Source of the DNA: an uncultured Oscillospiraceae bacterium
Lineage (GTDB): Bacteria > Bacillota > Clostridia > Oscillospirales > Acutalibacteraceae
Reading direction: 5' to 3'
DNA: 39,428 nt
Assembly (NCBI GenBank): GCA_900549775.1
Contig: URPR01000010.1
Coordinates: 1 to 39,428, forward strand
A program made the position numbers and the translations under genes. The first letter of the stretch is position 1; every line of letters starts with the position of its first letter. The notes under the pieces were generated by a model that made no database searches, was not told the origin of the DNA, and saw nothing but the letters and a program-made list of their open reading frames with translations. Positions 31,792 through 39,428 of this stretch are shown here, in pieces.

Positions 31792-31949
31792 AGTATAAGC
31801 AAAAACGGGATTTGTTATATTGCATAATAAGAAATAAAAATAGAATATTTTTTACGCAATAATGCACTTAGTTGTGCAATATACACTATATATGTTGCTG
31901 AAAAACTCATTTTTGTGCTGAAGGTAGAAATGCTGTAATAGCAATTGAT

Positions 31950-31992
31950 TTGACATATTTTTTATGTTACAATTATTACAGAGTTGTAATAA
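31950..31992 (+). promoter_or_regulatory. promoter of the M23 peptidase gene overlapped by a dyad
   Basis: A perfect TTGACA (31950-31955) is followed after 17 bp by a poor -10, TTATTA (31973-31978). The dyad TTATTACA (31973-31980) / TGTAATAA (31985-31992) covers that -10. It shares the TTACA/TGTAA half-site of the dyad at 31760. Confidence 0.45.
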
Positions 31993-32040
31993 GATACGTT
32001 ACGACATGACGAAAGAAAATTTAGGAAGGTATTAAAATTT

Positions 32041-33135
32041 ATGTTTAGCAAAAGTCTTTTTACAAAATTTATTTCTATAGCATCAGCAATTGTTTTAGTG
32101 GCAGTTCAAGGCGCTGTAAGCACCAGTGCAAAAGCTAAAAGTAAAGCTCCTAAAACACAAGCATCTTTAGACAGGCAGCTACAAAGCATAAGAAATAATA
32201 TTAGGAAAAAAACTGAAGATTCACAGCAATTAGACAACAACATAAGAGGATTGCAATCGAAAATAGATGAAGGGTCGAAAAAACTAGCAGGGCTTAACCA
32301 AGTCGTTGAAGAAAAGCAAGCTCGAGTGGAAGAAATGAAAACACAAGTAGACAGCGCAAAAGAAGCTTTGGACAAAAGAATAGTGGCTATTGAAAAATCA
32401 GAAGACCCTACAGCTGTTGGAATATTACTGGGAGCGTCAAATTTTGAAGATTTTGTAGATAGGGCAGATTTAGTTCAAAAAGTAAGCAAACATGATTTTG
32501 ATTTAATAGAAACTTATTCAGACAAACTGTCTGATTATGAGAAGGAGAAAAAAGCTGTCGAGCAAGCGAAGTCAGATACGTCTGAGACGCAAGAAAACTT
32601 AAAGTCAAATAGAAGTAAGTTGGAAAAAGAATTAAAGAGTAATATATCTTCTATATCGAGTTTGAAAAAAGAAGAGGCTCGAATAGCTTTTGAAAAGAAA
32701 AAGTTGGAGGAAGAACTTAGCAGAATACAGTCTAATTATAGAAATGACAATTATGCTAAAGGGAGATATATCTGGCCGGTTCCTGGACATAATAGAATTT
32801 CATCTCCTTTTGGCGGAAGAAGAAACCATAAAGGTATAGATATTTCGGCTCCGGAAGGTACGCCAATAGTTGCTGTAGCAGACGGTGTTGTAATCAAAGC
32901 AAATTCAACAGATCGATGGGGTTCCGGCTGGGGGTATCATGTAATGGTAGCTCACGGAAATGGCTATGCTACTCAATATGCGCACTGTTGTAGGATTATA
33001 GTATCGGTAGGACAGCATGTAAAAGCTGGACAAGTTATAGGCTATGTAGGAAATACGGGGCATTCTTTTGGAGCTCACTTGCACTTTGAAACTTGGCTTA
33101 ATGGGCACCGTTATAACCCAACAAATGAAATTTAA
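32041..33135 (+). CDS. M23-family murein endopeptidase with coiled coil (EnvC-like)
   Basis: The 364-residue exported protein has a signal peptide (FTKFISIASAIVLVAVQGAV, probable cut near residue 30). A long coiled coil rich in Lys/Glu follows (about 40-235), then a C-terminal LytM/M23 metallopeptidase domain (about 250-360). Zinc ligands are intact: His263 and Asp267 in HKGID, and His346/His348 in HLHFE, with His315 also conserved. The active-site residues suggest a true peptidase, cleaving peptidoglycan cross-bridges, rather than an activator. The ATG follows TAGGAAGG by about 10 nt. The layout resembles EnvC and the PcsB-type division hydrolases; no ftsEX is adjacent. Confidence 0.9.
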   Translation: MFSKSLFTKFISIASAIVLVAVQGAVSTSAKAKSKAPKTQASLDRQLQSIRNNIRKKTEDSQQLDNNIRGLQSKIDEGSKKLAGLNQVVEEKQARVEEMKTQVDSAKEALDKRIVAIEKSEDPTAVGILLGASNFEDFVDRADLVQKVSKHDFDLIETYSDKLSDYEKEKKAVEQAKSDTSETQENLKSNRSKLEKELKSNISSISSLKKEEARIAFEKKKLEEELSRIQSNYRNDNYAKGRYIWPVPGHNRISSPFGGRRNHKGIDISAPEGTPIVAVADGVVIKANSTDRWGSGWGYHVMVAHGNGYATQYAHCCRIIVSVGQHVKAGQVIGYVGNTGHSFGAHLHFETWLNGHRYNPTNEI

Positions 33136-33166
33136 AAAAATCCATCCGTCATAAGGATGGATTTTT
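33136..33166. terminator. bidirectional terminator between the M23 and YbhN genes
   Basis: AAAAATCCATCC (33136-33147) pairs with GGATGGATTTTT (33155-33166) around a 7-nt loop. It ends the M23 transcript and overlaps the last codons of the convergent gene. Confidence 0.85.
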
Positions 33167-34168
33167 CTTTGCCTGTTTAGTAAGTTTAGCGAAAGGTGCG
33201 GTAGCTATTATGGTAAAATAATAATTGATTATGCGGCAGACGACTATTGCAGATTTTATTGTAGTTTCGCCAAAATAAGGTGATAAGAATATAGAGCTGG
33301 CACCTTCAGCGGCTCCAGATGCACCGGGAATAGGGAAAAAAGAAGATGCCATAGTGACGAATGTTTGTGCACTGATTAGATCAATTATGGGATGGTTGGG
33401 CAGACTGAAGGACTTATACACACAATATGGGATAAGAAATATAAATGTAAGTTGTATAAAGGTTAGCATAAAGACTTCCAACACGAATTTTTTACTTTTA
33501 AGTAAATAGCTATTACTTTGATGAAATAGGTTCACATGGTGCTGGATTTTTTGTATTTTTTCTTCACTGTTTTTTATAAATTTTAATTTGTTCAATAGTT
33601 TATAAAAAACATTTATGATTTTCTCTGTTGAAGATTTATTTAATGAAAATATGATCAAAACGACCATACATAAAACTTGTATTAAAAAGCCCACTATTAA
33701 TATTAAATGTACAGCTGGGTTTAGGCTTGATATATAATCTGTTTTTAAAATAATTATGGTGGCAAAGTAAATAACTAGAGATATTTGGTATATTAAAAAT
33801 TTTTGAACTAGCGCCGATGTAGTGATACCGGCTTTGATATTTCTCTGTGACATTGCGTATATTTGCATAGGTTGGCCGCCAGAAGCACTGGGAGTGACAG
33901 CACAGTAAAATTGGCCTATAAGCCCGCAAATTAGAGCGTTTTTGAAGCTTATTTTAGGGTTTATATTTGATAAAAACTTATGGGTTAATGTAGCGTCAAT
34001 AATTATATTTGCTATTTGACATAAAAATCCAAGGAGTAACCAGTTCAAGTTTAAGCGAGAAGGGTTTTTTATAAAATCGATTAACCCGTTGTCTGAAAAA
34101 CAAAGATACGCAAATATTATAATTAATAGAAATATGAGAAAGATTTTTGATAAAAACTTTTTTTTCAT
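33149..34168 (-). CDS. YbhN/UPF0104-type flippase-like membrane protein
   Basis: The 339-residue protein has about eight membrane helices with the motif GQFYCAVTPSASGGQPMQIY in the middle and FFPIPGASGAAEGASSIFL near the C-terminus. These are hallmarks of the lysylphosphatidylglycerol-synthetase transmembrane-region family (flippase-like; MprF N-terminal half). It lacks the soluble aminoacyl-transfer domain of full MprF, so it may flip a lipid but not aminoacylate it. AGGAGG lies 4-5 nt before the ATG. It ends in the shared terminator; a cloverleaf element separates it from vanY upstream. Confidence 0.87.
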   Translation of the reverse strand: MKKKFLSKIFLIFLLIIIFAYLCFSDNGLIDFIKNPSRLNLNWLLLGFLCQIANIIIDATLTHKFLSNINPKISFKNALICGLIGQFYCAVTPSASGGQPMQIYAMSQRNIKAGITTSALVQKFLIYQISLVIYFATIIILKTDYISSLNPAVHLILIVGFLIQVLCMVVLIIFSLNKSSTEKIINVFYKLLNKLKFIKNSEEKIQKIQHHVNLFHQSNSYLLKSKKFVLEVFMLTFIQLTFIFLIPYCVYKSFSLPNHPIIDLISAQTFVTMASSFFPIPGASGAAEGASSIFLSPYFGETTIKSAIVVCRIINYYFTIIATAPFAKLTKQAKKNPSL

Positions 34169-34219
34169 AACTCCTCCTTAAAAGCTAAGAAACGTCAAAT
34201 TTTTGAAGAAATGTGGGGT

Positions 34220-34300
34220 CGGCGCCGCCCAAAAATGTTTTTGGGCGGTCCAGTAAAAATTACTGGACTAAATGAAAATATATATTTTCATTTAGCGCCG
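34220..34300. repeat. cloverleaf (three-hairpin) intergenic element 3
   Basis: The short outer stem pairs CGGCGC (34220-34225) with GCGCCG (34295-34300). Three hairpins lie inside. Hairpin 1 is 34225-34235 with 34238-34248 (11 bp, CCGCCC side). Hairpin 2 is TCCAGTAA (34249-34256) with TTACTGGA (34260-34267), loop AAA. Hairpin 3 is 34268-34280 with 34283-34295 (12-13 bp). Single bases are shared between outer stem and neighbouring hairpins, so the junction has almost no unpaired bases. It lies between vanY and the YbhN gene. AGCACTT follows at 34306-34312. Confidence 0.78.
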
Positions 34301-34315
34301 GTGGTAGCACTTACT

Positions 34316-35182
34316 TCACTGCAAGATTTTCTGTGCTATGTATTCCTCCAAACAAATTCCATTTTCCATGATATACTTTGCATGTTCTGATCCAACGTAC
34401 CGAAAATGCCATGGCTCAAAAATGACATTGGTAATATCCGATTTATTTTTGGGGTACCGCAAGATAAAACCGTATTTATATGAGTTTTTCAAGAGCCAAT
34501 CATACTCTTTAGTTTTGCAGAAACTGTCTTTAATACTGTTAAAATCTATAGCGAGACCAGTGTGATGCTCGCTAGTTTTAGGTTTTGCTACAACTTTAGC
34601 GGCCTCAATTTCCGCTTGCGTTTTAGAGAAGCCTTTTTTTAAGAAATAGGAAACTTTTCTATTGTAAAGAACGGTCTGCCTTTCTACGCTTCTGTATCCG
34701 GAAGAAACATATATATTAATATTATCCTTCTTTGCATCGTTGATCATACTTTCAAGCGGAGACATTATTTCAGAATTTATCGGCTTACCGTTAAAATCAA
34801 CTAATGAAAATTTGTAACTATCTGAAATAGCATTATTTTTGTTTATAACTAAGAGATTCAAATCACAACTTTTGTTCCAGCCGGAAAAATCAGTTACTTT
34901 ACAAGGTTCTAAACTTTTTTTGTTATCGTCTATTGTGGCATTTTTATTATAAATTGTGGCATTTTTATTATAAAAGGCAGGAGTGTCTTCTGAACTTCCA
35001 TTTAAATCCTTTTCTTCATCTTCATGCAATGAACTACTAACCTTTGAGTCAGCCGCTGTTGAAACTTTCGGGACATTATTATAAAAAAAGTAAAAATAAC
35101 AAGTTAACAGAGCGGTTAGTATCAATAGAGAAAGGCAAAAAATTATTATAGACTTTTTGTTTTTTATTTTTTGTACTTTCAA
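34316..35182 (-). CDS. D-alanyl-D-alanine carboxypeptidase, VanY/DdcY type (M15B)
   Basis: The 288-residue protein has an N-terminal membrane anchor (IIIFCLSLLILTALLTCYFY), a Ser/Asp/Asn-rich linker and an extracytoplasmic zinc DD-carboxypeptidase domain. Zinc ligands are His206 and Asp213 in SEHHTGLAID and His259 in EPWHFRYVG, and VSSGYRS is also typical. It trims the terminal D-Ala of wall pentapeptides. There are no vanHAX or vanRS genes, so a housekeeping role is more likely than glycopeptide resistance. I chose the TTG at 35182 with GAGGGTGAT upstream; a TTG at 35200 lies before that site. The linker contains a perfect 21-bp tandem duplication. It follows recG by about 15 bp. Confidence 0.88.
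   Translation of the reverse strand: MKVQKIKNKKSIIIFCLSLLILTALLTCYFYFFYNNVPKVSTAADSKVSSSLHEDEEKDLNGSSEDTPAFYNKNATIYNKNATIDDNKKSLEPCKVTDFSGWNKSCDLNLLVINKNNAISDSYKFSLVDFNGKPINSEIMSPLESMINDAKKDNINIYVSSGYRSVERQTVLYNRKVSYFLKKGFSKTQAEIEAAKVVAKPKTSEHHTGLAIDFNSIKDSFCKTKEYDWLLKNSYKYGFILRYPKNKSDITNVIFEPWHFRYVGSEHAKYIMENGICLEEYIAQKILQ
34932..34973. repeat. perfect 21-bp tandem duplication inside vanY
   Basis: The 21-bp unit at 34932-34952 is repeated exactly at 34953-34973. In the protein it gives YNKNATI twice, in the linker between membrane anchor and enzyme domain. The frame is kept. Confidence 0.95.
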
Positions 35183-35196
35183 GAAAATCACCCTCT

Positions 35197-37230
35197 TCAA
35201 TTTAAATTATAAAAATTTTTTATTTTAGCTTTCAAAAATCTATTTTCTTCCTTATTTAGCTGAGGGTCATCTTTTAAAATTTCTACAACGGCAGACTTGA
35301 CTTCAGATATAATGTTTAGGTCATCTAGAAAATCAGCAGTTTTTAAATTAAGAAACCCATGTTGTCGTGTACCTAAAAAATCACCCGGTCCGCGAAGTTT
35401 TAAATCATTATCAGCAATTTCAAAGCCGTTGTTGTTTTGAACTATGACTTCAAGTCTTTTTTTTATATTTTCGTCATCCAACCTATCAGATACAAGGATG
35501 CAGTAAGATTTAAACTTATCACGACCAACTCGTCCTCTTAGCTGATGAAGTTGCGATAAACCAAGCCTTTCAGCATTTTCTATCATCATAACTGTTGCAT
35601 TTTTGACATCGATGCCGACCTCAACAACTGTTGTAGAAACTAAAATTTCAATTTCTTTCATTACAAACTGCTGCATGATATCATTTTTTTCATAAGATTT
35701 CATCTTTCCATGAAGTAATCCTATGCTGCAGTTCTTTAAGGTTGGATTTTCCTTTAATTTTTCAACGTATTTAGTAGCGGATTCCAACTGGAGCTTTTCG
35801 CTTTCTTCTACAAGAGGACAAACTATGTAAGCCTGATGCCCATTTTCTATTTCTTTTTTTATAAAATCTATAGCGCGATTTCTTTTTTCGCTGCTGATAA
35901 GGAAAGTGTCAATTTTCTGTCTGGATTTTGGCATCTCGTCTATCACAGAAACGTCGAGGTCACCGTATACAATCAAAGCGAGGGTTCTAGGAATAGGAGT
36001 TGCGGACATCACTATGGTATGAGGAAACGCACCTTTGGCTGCAAGTGCATTTCTCTGGCGCACGCCAAACCGGTGTTGCTCGTCTGTTATTACGAGTCCT
36101 AAATTTGCAAACTCAACATCGTCAGTGAGCAAAGCGTGCGTACCAATTATTAAATCAATCAGCCCAAGTCTTAAGCTTTCCTTTATGCGTTTTTTTTGAG
36201 ATGTAGGCGTAGACCCACAAAGGATTTCCACTCTCATACCTGCCTGCGAAAGCAGATTATATAAGTATAGATAATGCTGCTGAGCTAAGATTTCGGTGGG
36301 AGCCATAAATGCACATTGCAATTTTTCTTTTATGGCATTATAGCATAAAGCGGCAGCTACTACTGTCTTGCCTGACCCGACGTCCCCTTGTATCAGTCGG
36401 TTCATGACAAACTGGCTGCACATATCTTTTACGCAATCATCTATGACTTTTATTTGTGCCGGGGTCAACTTAAACGGCAAAATGGAGAAGAACTCGTTGC
36501 TGTAGTTTTTGCTTAATTTAAATGAGTTTGCTTTTTTGCTGTCTATTTTTAATTTACTAAGGCTCAACTGTAAGTTGAGCAAGTCTTCAAACAGTAAACG
36601 TCTTCTTGCTTTTTCGAGGTCTTTGCAGTTTTCCGGAAAGTGTATATTTCTCAAAGCGAATTTAAGTTCGCATAAATTATATTTTTCTCTTATTTTTTCA
36701 GGGATAGTATCCGGAATATTTTCAGGCAGCAAGAGAAAAGCCTGTCTCATAGCGGACTCTATCTGTTTGGAAGAGAGGTTTTCTACTTGAGAATACAGCG
36801 GTTTTAGAGAGTTTATTTCGCTTTTGGAATATATTTTTGGAGAAGACATGACTCTATGGTTATTTGTTTCGCTAATTTTGCCCCAAAAGTAGTATTCTCC
36901 ATTTTTTTTTAATTTCTGTACAGTGTATTTGCAGTTAAAGAAGATTAAATTTAAAGATGAAAAGCCATCGGAAATTTTAGTTTTATAGGTTGTTATACCT
37001 TTTCTTAAAACTGACTCAGAAATAGGAGAAGTTACGATACCTTTTATACAGCACGGCTTTTGGGTAGGGGCAGAACTGATGGAAAAAACCTCAGTTAAGT
37101 TTTCGTAATCTTTAGGAAAGTAGTAGAAAAGGGAACCTATGCTGTTGATGCCTAGTTTTTTGAATTGTGTAGCACGTTTCTCGCCTACGCCTTTGAGTAA
37201 GTGGATATCTTTATGGAACAACGATGGCAT
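35197..37230 (-). CDS. recG: ATP-dependent DNA helicase RecG
   Basis: RecG remodels stalled replication forks and branched DNA such as Holliday junctions. The 677-residue product has an N-terminal wedge/OB domain with helix-hairpin-helix-like start (LLKGVGEKRATQFKKLG). Superfamily 2 helicase motifs follow: Walker A GDVGSGKTVVAAAL, the DEQH box (VITDEQHRFGVRQRNAL), SATPIPRTLAL, and QLRGRVGRDKFKSYC. AAGGAGGG lies about 9-10 nt before the ATG. It lies between fakA (upstream, behind a cloverleaf element) and vanY, all leftward. The fakA-recG order is common in Firmicutes. Confidence 0.96.
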   Translation of the reverse strand: MPSLFHKDIHLLKGVGEKRATQFKKLGINSIGSLFYYFPKDYENLTEVFSISSAPTQKPCCIKGIVTSPISESVLRKGITTYKTKISDGFSSLNLIFFNCKYTVQKLKKNGEYYFWGKISETNNHRVMSSPKIYSKSEINSLKPLYSQVENLSSKQIESAMRQAFLLLPENIPDTIPEKIREKYNLCELKFALRNIHFPENCKDLEKARRRLLFEDLLNLQLSLSKLKIDSKKANSFKLSKNYSNEFFSILPFKLTPAQIKVIDDCVKDMCSQFVMNRLIQGDVGSGKTVVAAALCYNAIKEKLQCAFMAPTEILAQQHYLYLYNLLSQAGMRVEILCGSTPTSQKKRIKESLRLGLIDLIIGTHALLTDDVEFANLGLVITDEQHRFGVRQRNALAAKGAFPHTIVMSATPIPRTLALIVYGDLDVSVIDEMPKSRQKIDTFLISSEKRNRAIDFIKKEIENGHQAYIVCPLVEESEKLQLESATKYVEKLKENPTLKNCSIGLLHGKMKSYEKNDIMQQFVMKEIEILVSTTVVEVGIDVKNATVMMIENAERLGLSQLHQLRGRVGRDKFKSYCILVSDRLDDENIKKRLEVIVQNNNGFEIADNDLKLRGPGDFLGTRQHGFLNLKTADFLDDLNIISEVKSAVVEILKDDPQLNKEENRFLKAKIKNFYNLN

Positions 37231-37284
37231 TTGAAAGTTCCCTCCTTGTTTTTTTAGTTTGAAGTTAGTATTTTAGTATTATAT

Positions 37285-37370
37285 AGGGCAACGCGGCACA
37301 AAGTGCCGCGTCCCTGTGATAATATCACAGGGACACACCAAAAAAATAAATTTTTTTTGGTGGTTGCCCT
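37285..37370. repeat. cloverleaf (three-hairpin) intergenic element 4
   Basis: The outer stem pairs AGGGCAAC (37285-37292) with GTTGCCCT (37363-37370). Three hairpins lie inside. Hairpin 1 is CGCGGCAC (37292-37299) with GTGCCGCG (37303-37310), loop AAA. Hairpin 2 is TCCCTGTGAT (37311-37320) with ATCACAGGGA (37324-37333), loop AAT. Hairpin 3 is 37336-37346 with 37352-37362 (11 bp, A/T-rich). It lies between fakA and recG, both leftward. This copy lacks the AGTACTT flank of the other three but has ACGAAAGTGG, the reverse complement of which resembles CCACTTTCG beside element 1. Confidence 0.8.
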
Positions 37371-37388
37371 GCCTACGAAAGTGGGAAA

Positions 37389-39032
37389 TTATTCTACAGA
37401 AATTATAAAATGATAAATAGGTTGATTACCTTTAATAAGCGAAACATCGGCGTGGGAATACTTATTTTTTATGTCGATAAAAACATCCTGTGCTTGTTCT
37501 TCTGAGATATCTTCACCATAAATGATAGTAATAAATTCCGTGCTGCGGTTAACTAAAGAATGAATTAGTTTTATAGCGGCTTTTACGGGATCTTTGGCTT
37601 TAAACGTAAGTTTGCCGTCATTTAAAGCGAGAATGTCGTCTTCTTTAATCTTAAATCCGCCAAATTCTGCATCTCTAGAAGCGTATGTGATTTGGCCTGT
37701 TTTGACCAAACTTGTAGCATCGAACATAGTAGCCGCGATTTCACTTTTATTTAAAGTAGGGTCAAAGGCTAACATTGCGCTCATTCCTTGAGGAATGGTT
37801 TTAGTCGGAATGACTTTAATTTCGCGATCTGTAGCGAGTGAGATAGCTTGCTCAGCGGCAAGAATAATGTTTTTATTATTCGGTAAAACGAAAACAGTTT
37901 TAGCGGGTGTTGCAAGGCACGCTTTCAATATATCATCAGTACTGGGGTTAAGCGTCTGGCCACCGCAAACAACTTGGTTGCAACCTAAATTCTCAAATAA
38001 AGCTTTTACACCGTCTCCAGCAGCTACGGCAACGAATCCGTAATCTTCAGAAGGTTCAGCGACTACCAGTTCAGCTTTTTGACCATTTTTTGCATTCTTA
38101 TTTTGCTCACGCATGTTTTCTATTTTAACTGTGATAAGTTGACCGTATTTAAGCCCTTCTTGTATAGCTAGCCCGGGGTTATCTGTATGAACATGTACCT
38201 TAATAATTTCGTCGTCTTCGACAACTACTACACAATCTCCAATCGTTTCGAGATAAGATCTGGCATCACTTGAAGGCAAGGTGTTGTCTGCATTCTTTTC
38301 TACGATAAATTCTGTGCAATAAGTAAAGTTAATAACTTCATCAAATTCAGAAATTACATTTTCGAAAATGCTAGTGCTTACTGGTTTTTCGCTGCTTATG
38401 TCAAGAAATTCTGAGATGATTGTATTATACTTGAAGACGGACAACATTCCTTCAAATATAAAACATAAGCCTTTTCCTCCGGCATCCACAACCCCGGCTT
38501 TTTTCAAAACTGGCAAAAGTTCAGGTGTGTTTTTTAAAGCTTCATTGGCACCTTCACACACGGCTTCCCAAACGAAGACAGGATCGCTGTTGAAGAAAGC
38601 AGCATCGTTACCTTTTTCGTAAGCTACTCTTGCGACAGTCAATATGGTACCTTCCATAGGCTTCATTACGGCATTGTAAGCCGATTCCACGCCTATGGAT
38701 AAAGCGTTAATCAAATCTTTACCAGAAGCTTCTTTTAAACCGCGAAGTCCTTCGGAAATTCCTTTGAATAACAACGAAAGAATCACACCTGAGTTGCCTC
38801 GAGCACCTCTTAAAAGCGAAGAAGCTGCGACTTTAGCAACAGCGGAGATGTCAGAGTCTTTGTCAAGCTTACAAAGGGCAGAACTGGCAGCAGATATGGT
38901 CATAGACATATTAGTGCCGGTGTCGCCGTCTGGAACGGGGAAAATATTTAATTTATCAACAAAATCTTTATTATTTTTTAAGTTATTAGCGCCCGAAATG
39001 ATGGCATTTACTAAGCAGTTTCCATTTATCAA
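37389..39032 (-). CDS. fakA: FakA/YloV-type DAK2-domain fatty acid kinase
   Basis: FakA phosphorylates fatty acids bound to a FakB (DegV) partner, so that exogenous fatty acids can enter phospholipid synthesis. The 547-residue product has the N-terminal DAK2 kinase domain with the metal/ATP motif FPVPDGDTGTNM (Asp35, Asp37) and RGARGNSGVILS near 75. A middle domain and a C-terminal DegV-like domain (VAVAAGDGVKALFENLG, then EQAQDVF) follow. No fakB is in the window; these are usually encoded elsewhere. The start is TTG at 39032 with GGAGTGAT upstream. The usual upstream neighbour (asp23/yloU) is not found in the 396 bp before it. Confidence 0.9.
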   Translation of the reverse strand: MINGNCLVNAIISGANNLKNNKDFVDKLNIFPVPDGDTGTNMSMTISAASSALCKLDKDSDISAVAKVAASSLLRGARGNSGVILSLLFKGISEGLRGLKEASGKDLINALSIGVESAYNAVMKPMEGTILTVARVAYEKGNDAAFFNSDPVFVWEAVCEGANEALKNTPELLPVLKKAGVVDAGGKGLCFIFEGMLSVFKYNTIISEFLDISSEKPVSTSIFENVISEFDEVINFTYCTEFIVEKNADNTLPSSDARSYLETIGDCVVVVEDDEIIKVHVHTDNPGLAIQEGLKYGQLITVKIENMREQNKNAKNGQKAELVVAEPSEDYGFVAVAAGDGVKALFENLGCNQVVCGGQTLNPSTDDILKACLATPAKTVFVLPNNKNIILAAEQAISLATDREIKVIPTKTIPQGMSAMLAFDPTLNKSEIAATMFDATSLVKTGQITYASRDAEFGGFKIKEDDILALNDGKLTFKAKDPVKAAIKLIHSLVNRSTEFITIIYGEDISEEQAQDVFIDIKNKYSHADVSLIKGNQPIYHFIISVE

Positions 39033-39208
39033 AATTGATCACTCCTTTAAGTTTTATATGTAATTTGTCAGGAAATACTTATTTTTATGTACAACAAAAT
39101 TCATTATAACATAAAGTGTGTGGTTGTTCAAATTTTTCGTGGAGTCAAATTTGAGGCTGATATAAAATTTTGTAGATAAAAAAGTTTGTGAGATTTGTGA
39201 TTTCCCAC

Positions 39209-39237
39209 TTGACAAAAAGGAGAGGAAATGATAAAAT
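39209..39237 (+). promoter_or_regulatory. sigma-A promoter at the right edge
   Basis: A perfect TTGACA (39209-39214) and TAAAAT (39232-39237) are 17 bp apart. The predicted start is near 39244. Confidence 0.7.
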
Positions 39238-39243
39238 AAAAAA

Positions 39244-39303
39244 GCTGAGAAAAACAAAAGTCAGCAAAAAGCGTTGGCTCCAAAGGGGCGGATGCTTACT
39301 TTT
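39244..39303 (+). ncRNA. two-hairpin RNA or structured leader
   Basis: The predicted transcript starts with hairpin GCTGA (39244-39248) / TCAGC (39261-39265). A 12-bp hairpin follows, 39270-39281 with 39285-39296, loop AAA, one G-G mismatch, then TACTTTTTT. It may be a small RNA ended by that hairpin, or a leader. An ORF of 20 codons, MLTFLNYFGSLSRKEY and onward, starts at 39292 inside the hairpin with AAGGGG close by, but I cannot support it as real. The rest of the 39033-39428 stretch shows no gene. Confidence 0.35.
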
Positions 39304-39428
39304 TTAAATTACTTTGGGAGTTTATCTAGAAAAGAATATACAGTATGTACGTAAAGTGTTTGAAAAAACTAAAAGTAAATTTCTCTTTATGAAAAATTAG
39401 AGAATAAAAATACTGTAAGAAAATAGCA

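Noticed and set aside
34316..35182. VanY as part of a vancomycin-resistance cluster
   Set aside because: No vanH, vanA/B, vanX or vanRS genes in the neighbourhood.

Overview
The window is 39.4 kb of AT-rich chromosomal DNA from a low-GC Gram-positive bacterium. It is most likely an anaerobic, endospore-forming member of the Clostridia, and the type III glutamine synthetase, SpoVAC, YtaF, the Amidase_6 protein and the overall gene style would fit the Oscillospirales (inference). There are no phage genes, insertion sequences or CRISPR arrays. All tRNAs carry an encoded CCA, Shine-Dalgarno sites are strong, and TTG start codons are unusually frequent.

Layout. Positions 1-440 hold the end of tRNA-Gly and a complete tRNA-Cys. 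Next comes a small ORF (441-626) with its own near-consensus promoter and a double-glycine-leader-like motif. Positions 767-13047 are one leftward block with the conserved origin-region order: dnaA, dnaN, yaaA (S4), recF, remB, a zinc-ribbon membrane protein, gyrB, a YcxB-like membrane protein, gyrA, rpe, a CPBP protease, tadA and tRNA-Ala. Degenerate DnaA-box-like repeats lie between dnaA and dnaN. Still leftward are a lone spoVAC, trpS, rlmH, a WalJ/YycJ-like metallo-hydrolase, murA and tRNA-Arg (13.2-17.7 kb).

From 17.7 kb gene directions are mixed. The order is a two-gene ABC exporter, a Ca2+-type P-ATPase (leftward), YtaF/MntP-like protein, endonuclease III, a divergent phosphohexomutase, an FNT-type anion channel (leftward), tyrS, an amidase-like protein with a small protein (leftward), a cysteine-rich conserved protein, glutamine synthetase III (leftward) and an M23 peptidase. 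The last stretch is leftward again: a YbhN-like membrane protein, a VanY-type carboxypeptidase, recG and a FakA/DAK2 protein. Together these genes cover replication start, DNA topology and repair, wall synthesis and remodelling, tRNA charging and modification, ammonia assimilation and sporulation.

The most unusual signal is a set of four intergenic elements (3025-3137, 23732-23827, 34220-34300, 37285-37370). Each has a GC-rich outer stem enclosing three consecutive short-loop hairpins, a cloverleaf or four-way-junction shape. The shape is kept but the stem sequences are unrelated between copies. I know of no named family that fits. Other items worth attention are a 145-nt candidate structured RNA with its own promoter and terminator upstream of the FNT gene (26129-26276), a gene whose well-placed start codon reads ACG inside a hairpin that presents its Shine-Dalgarno (around 28000), and a promoter with two hairpins at the right edge (39209-39300).
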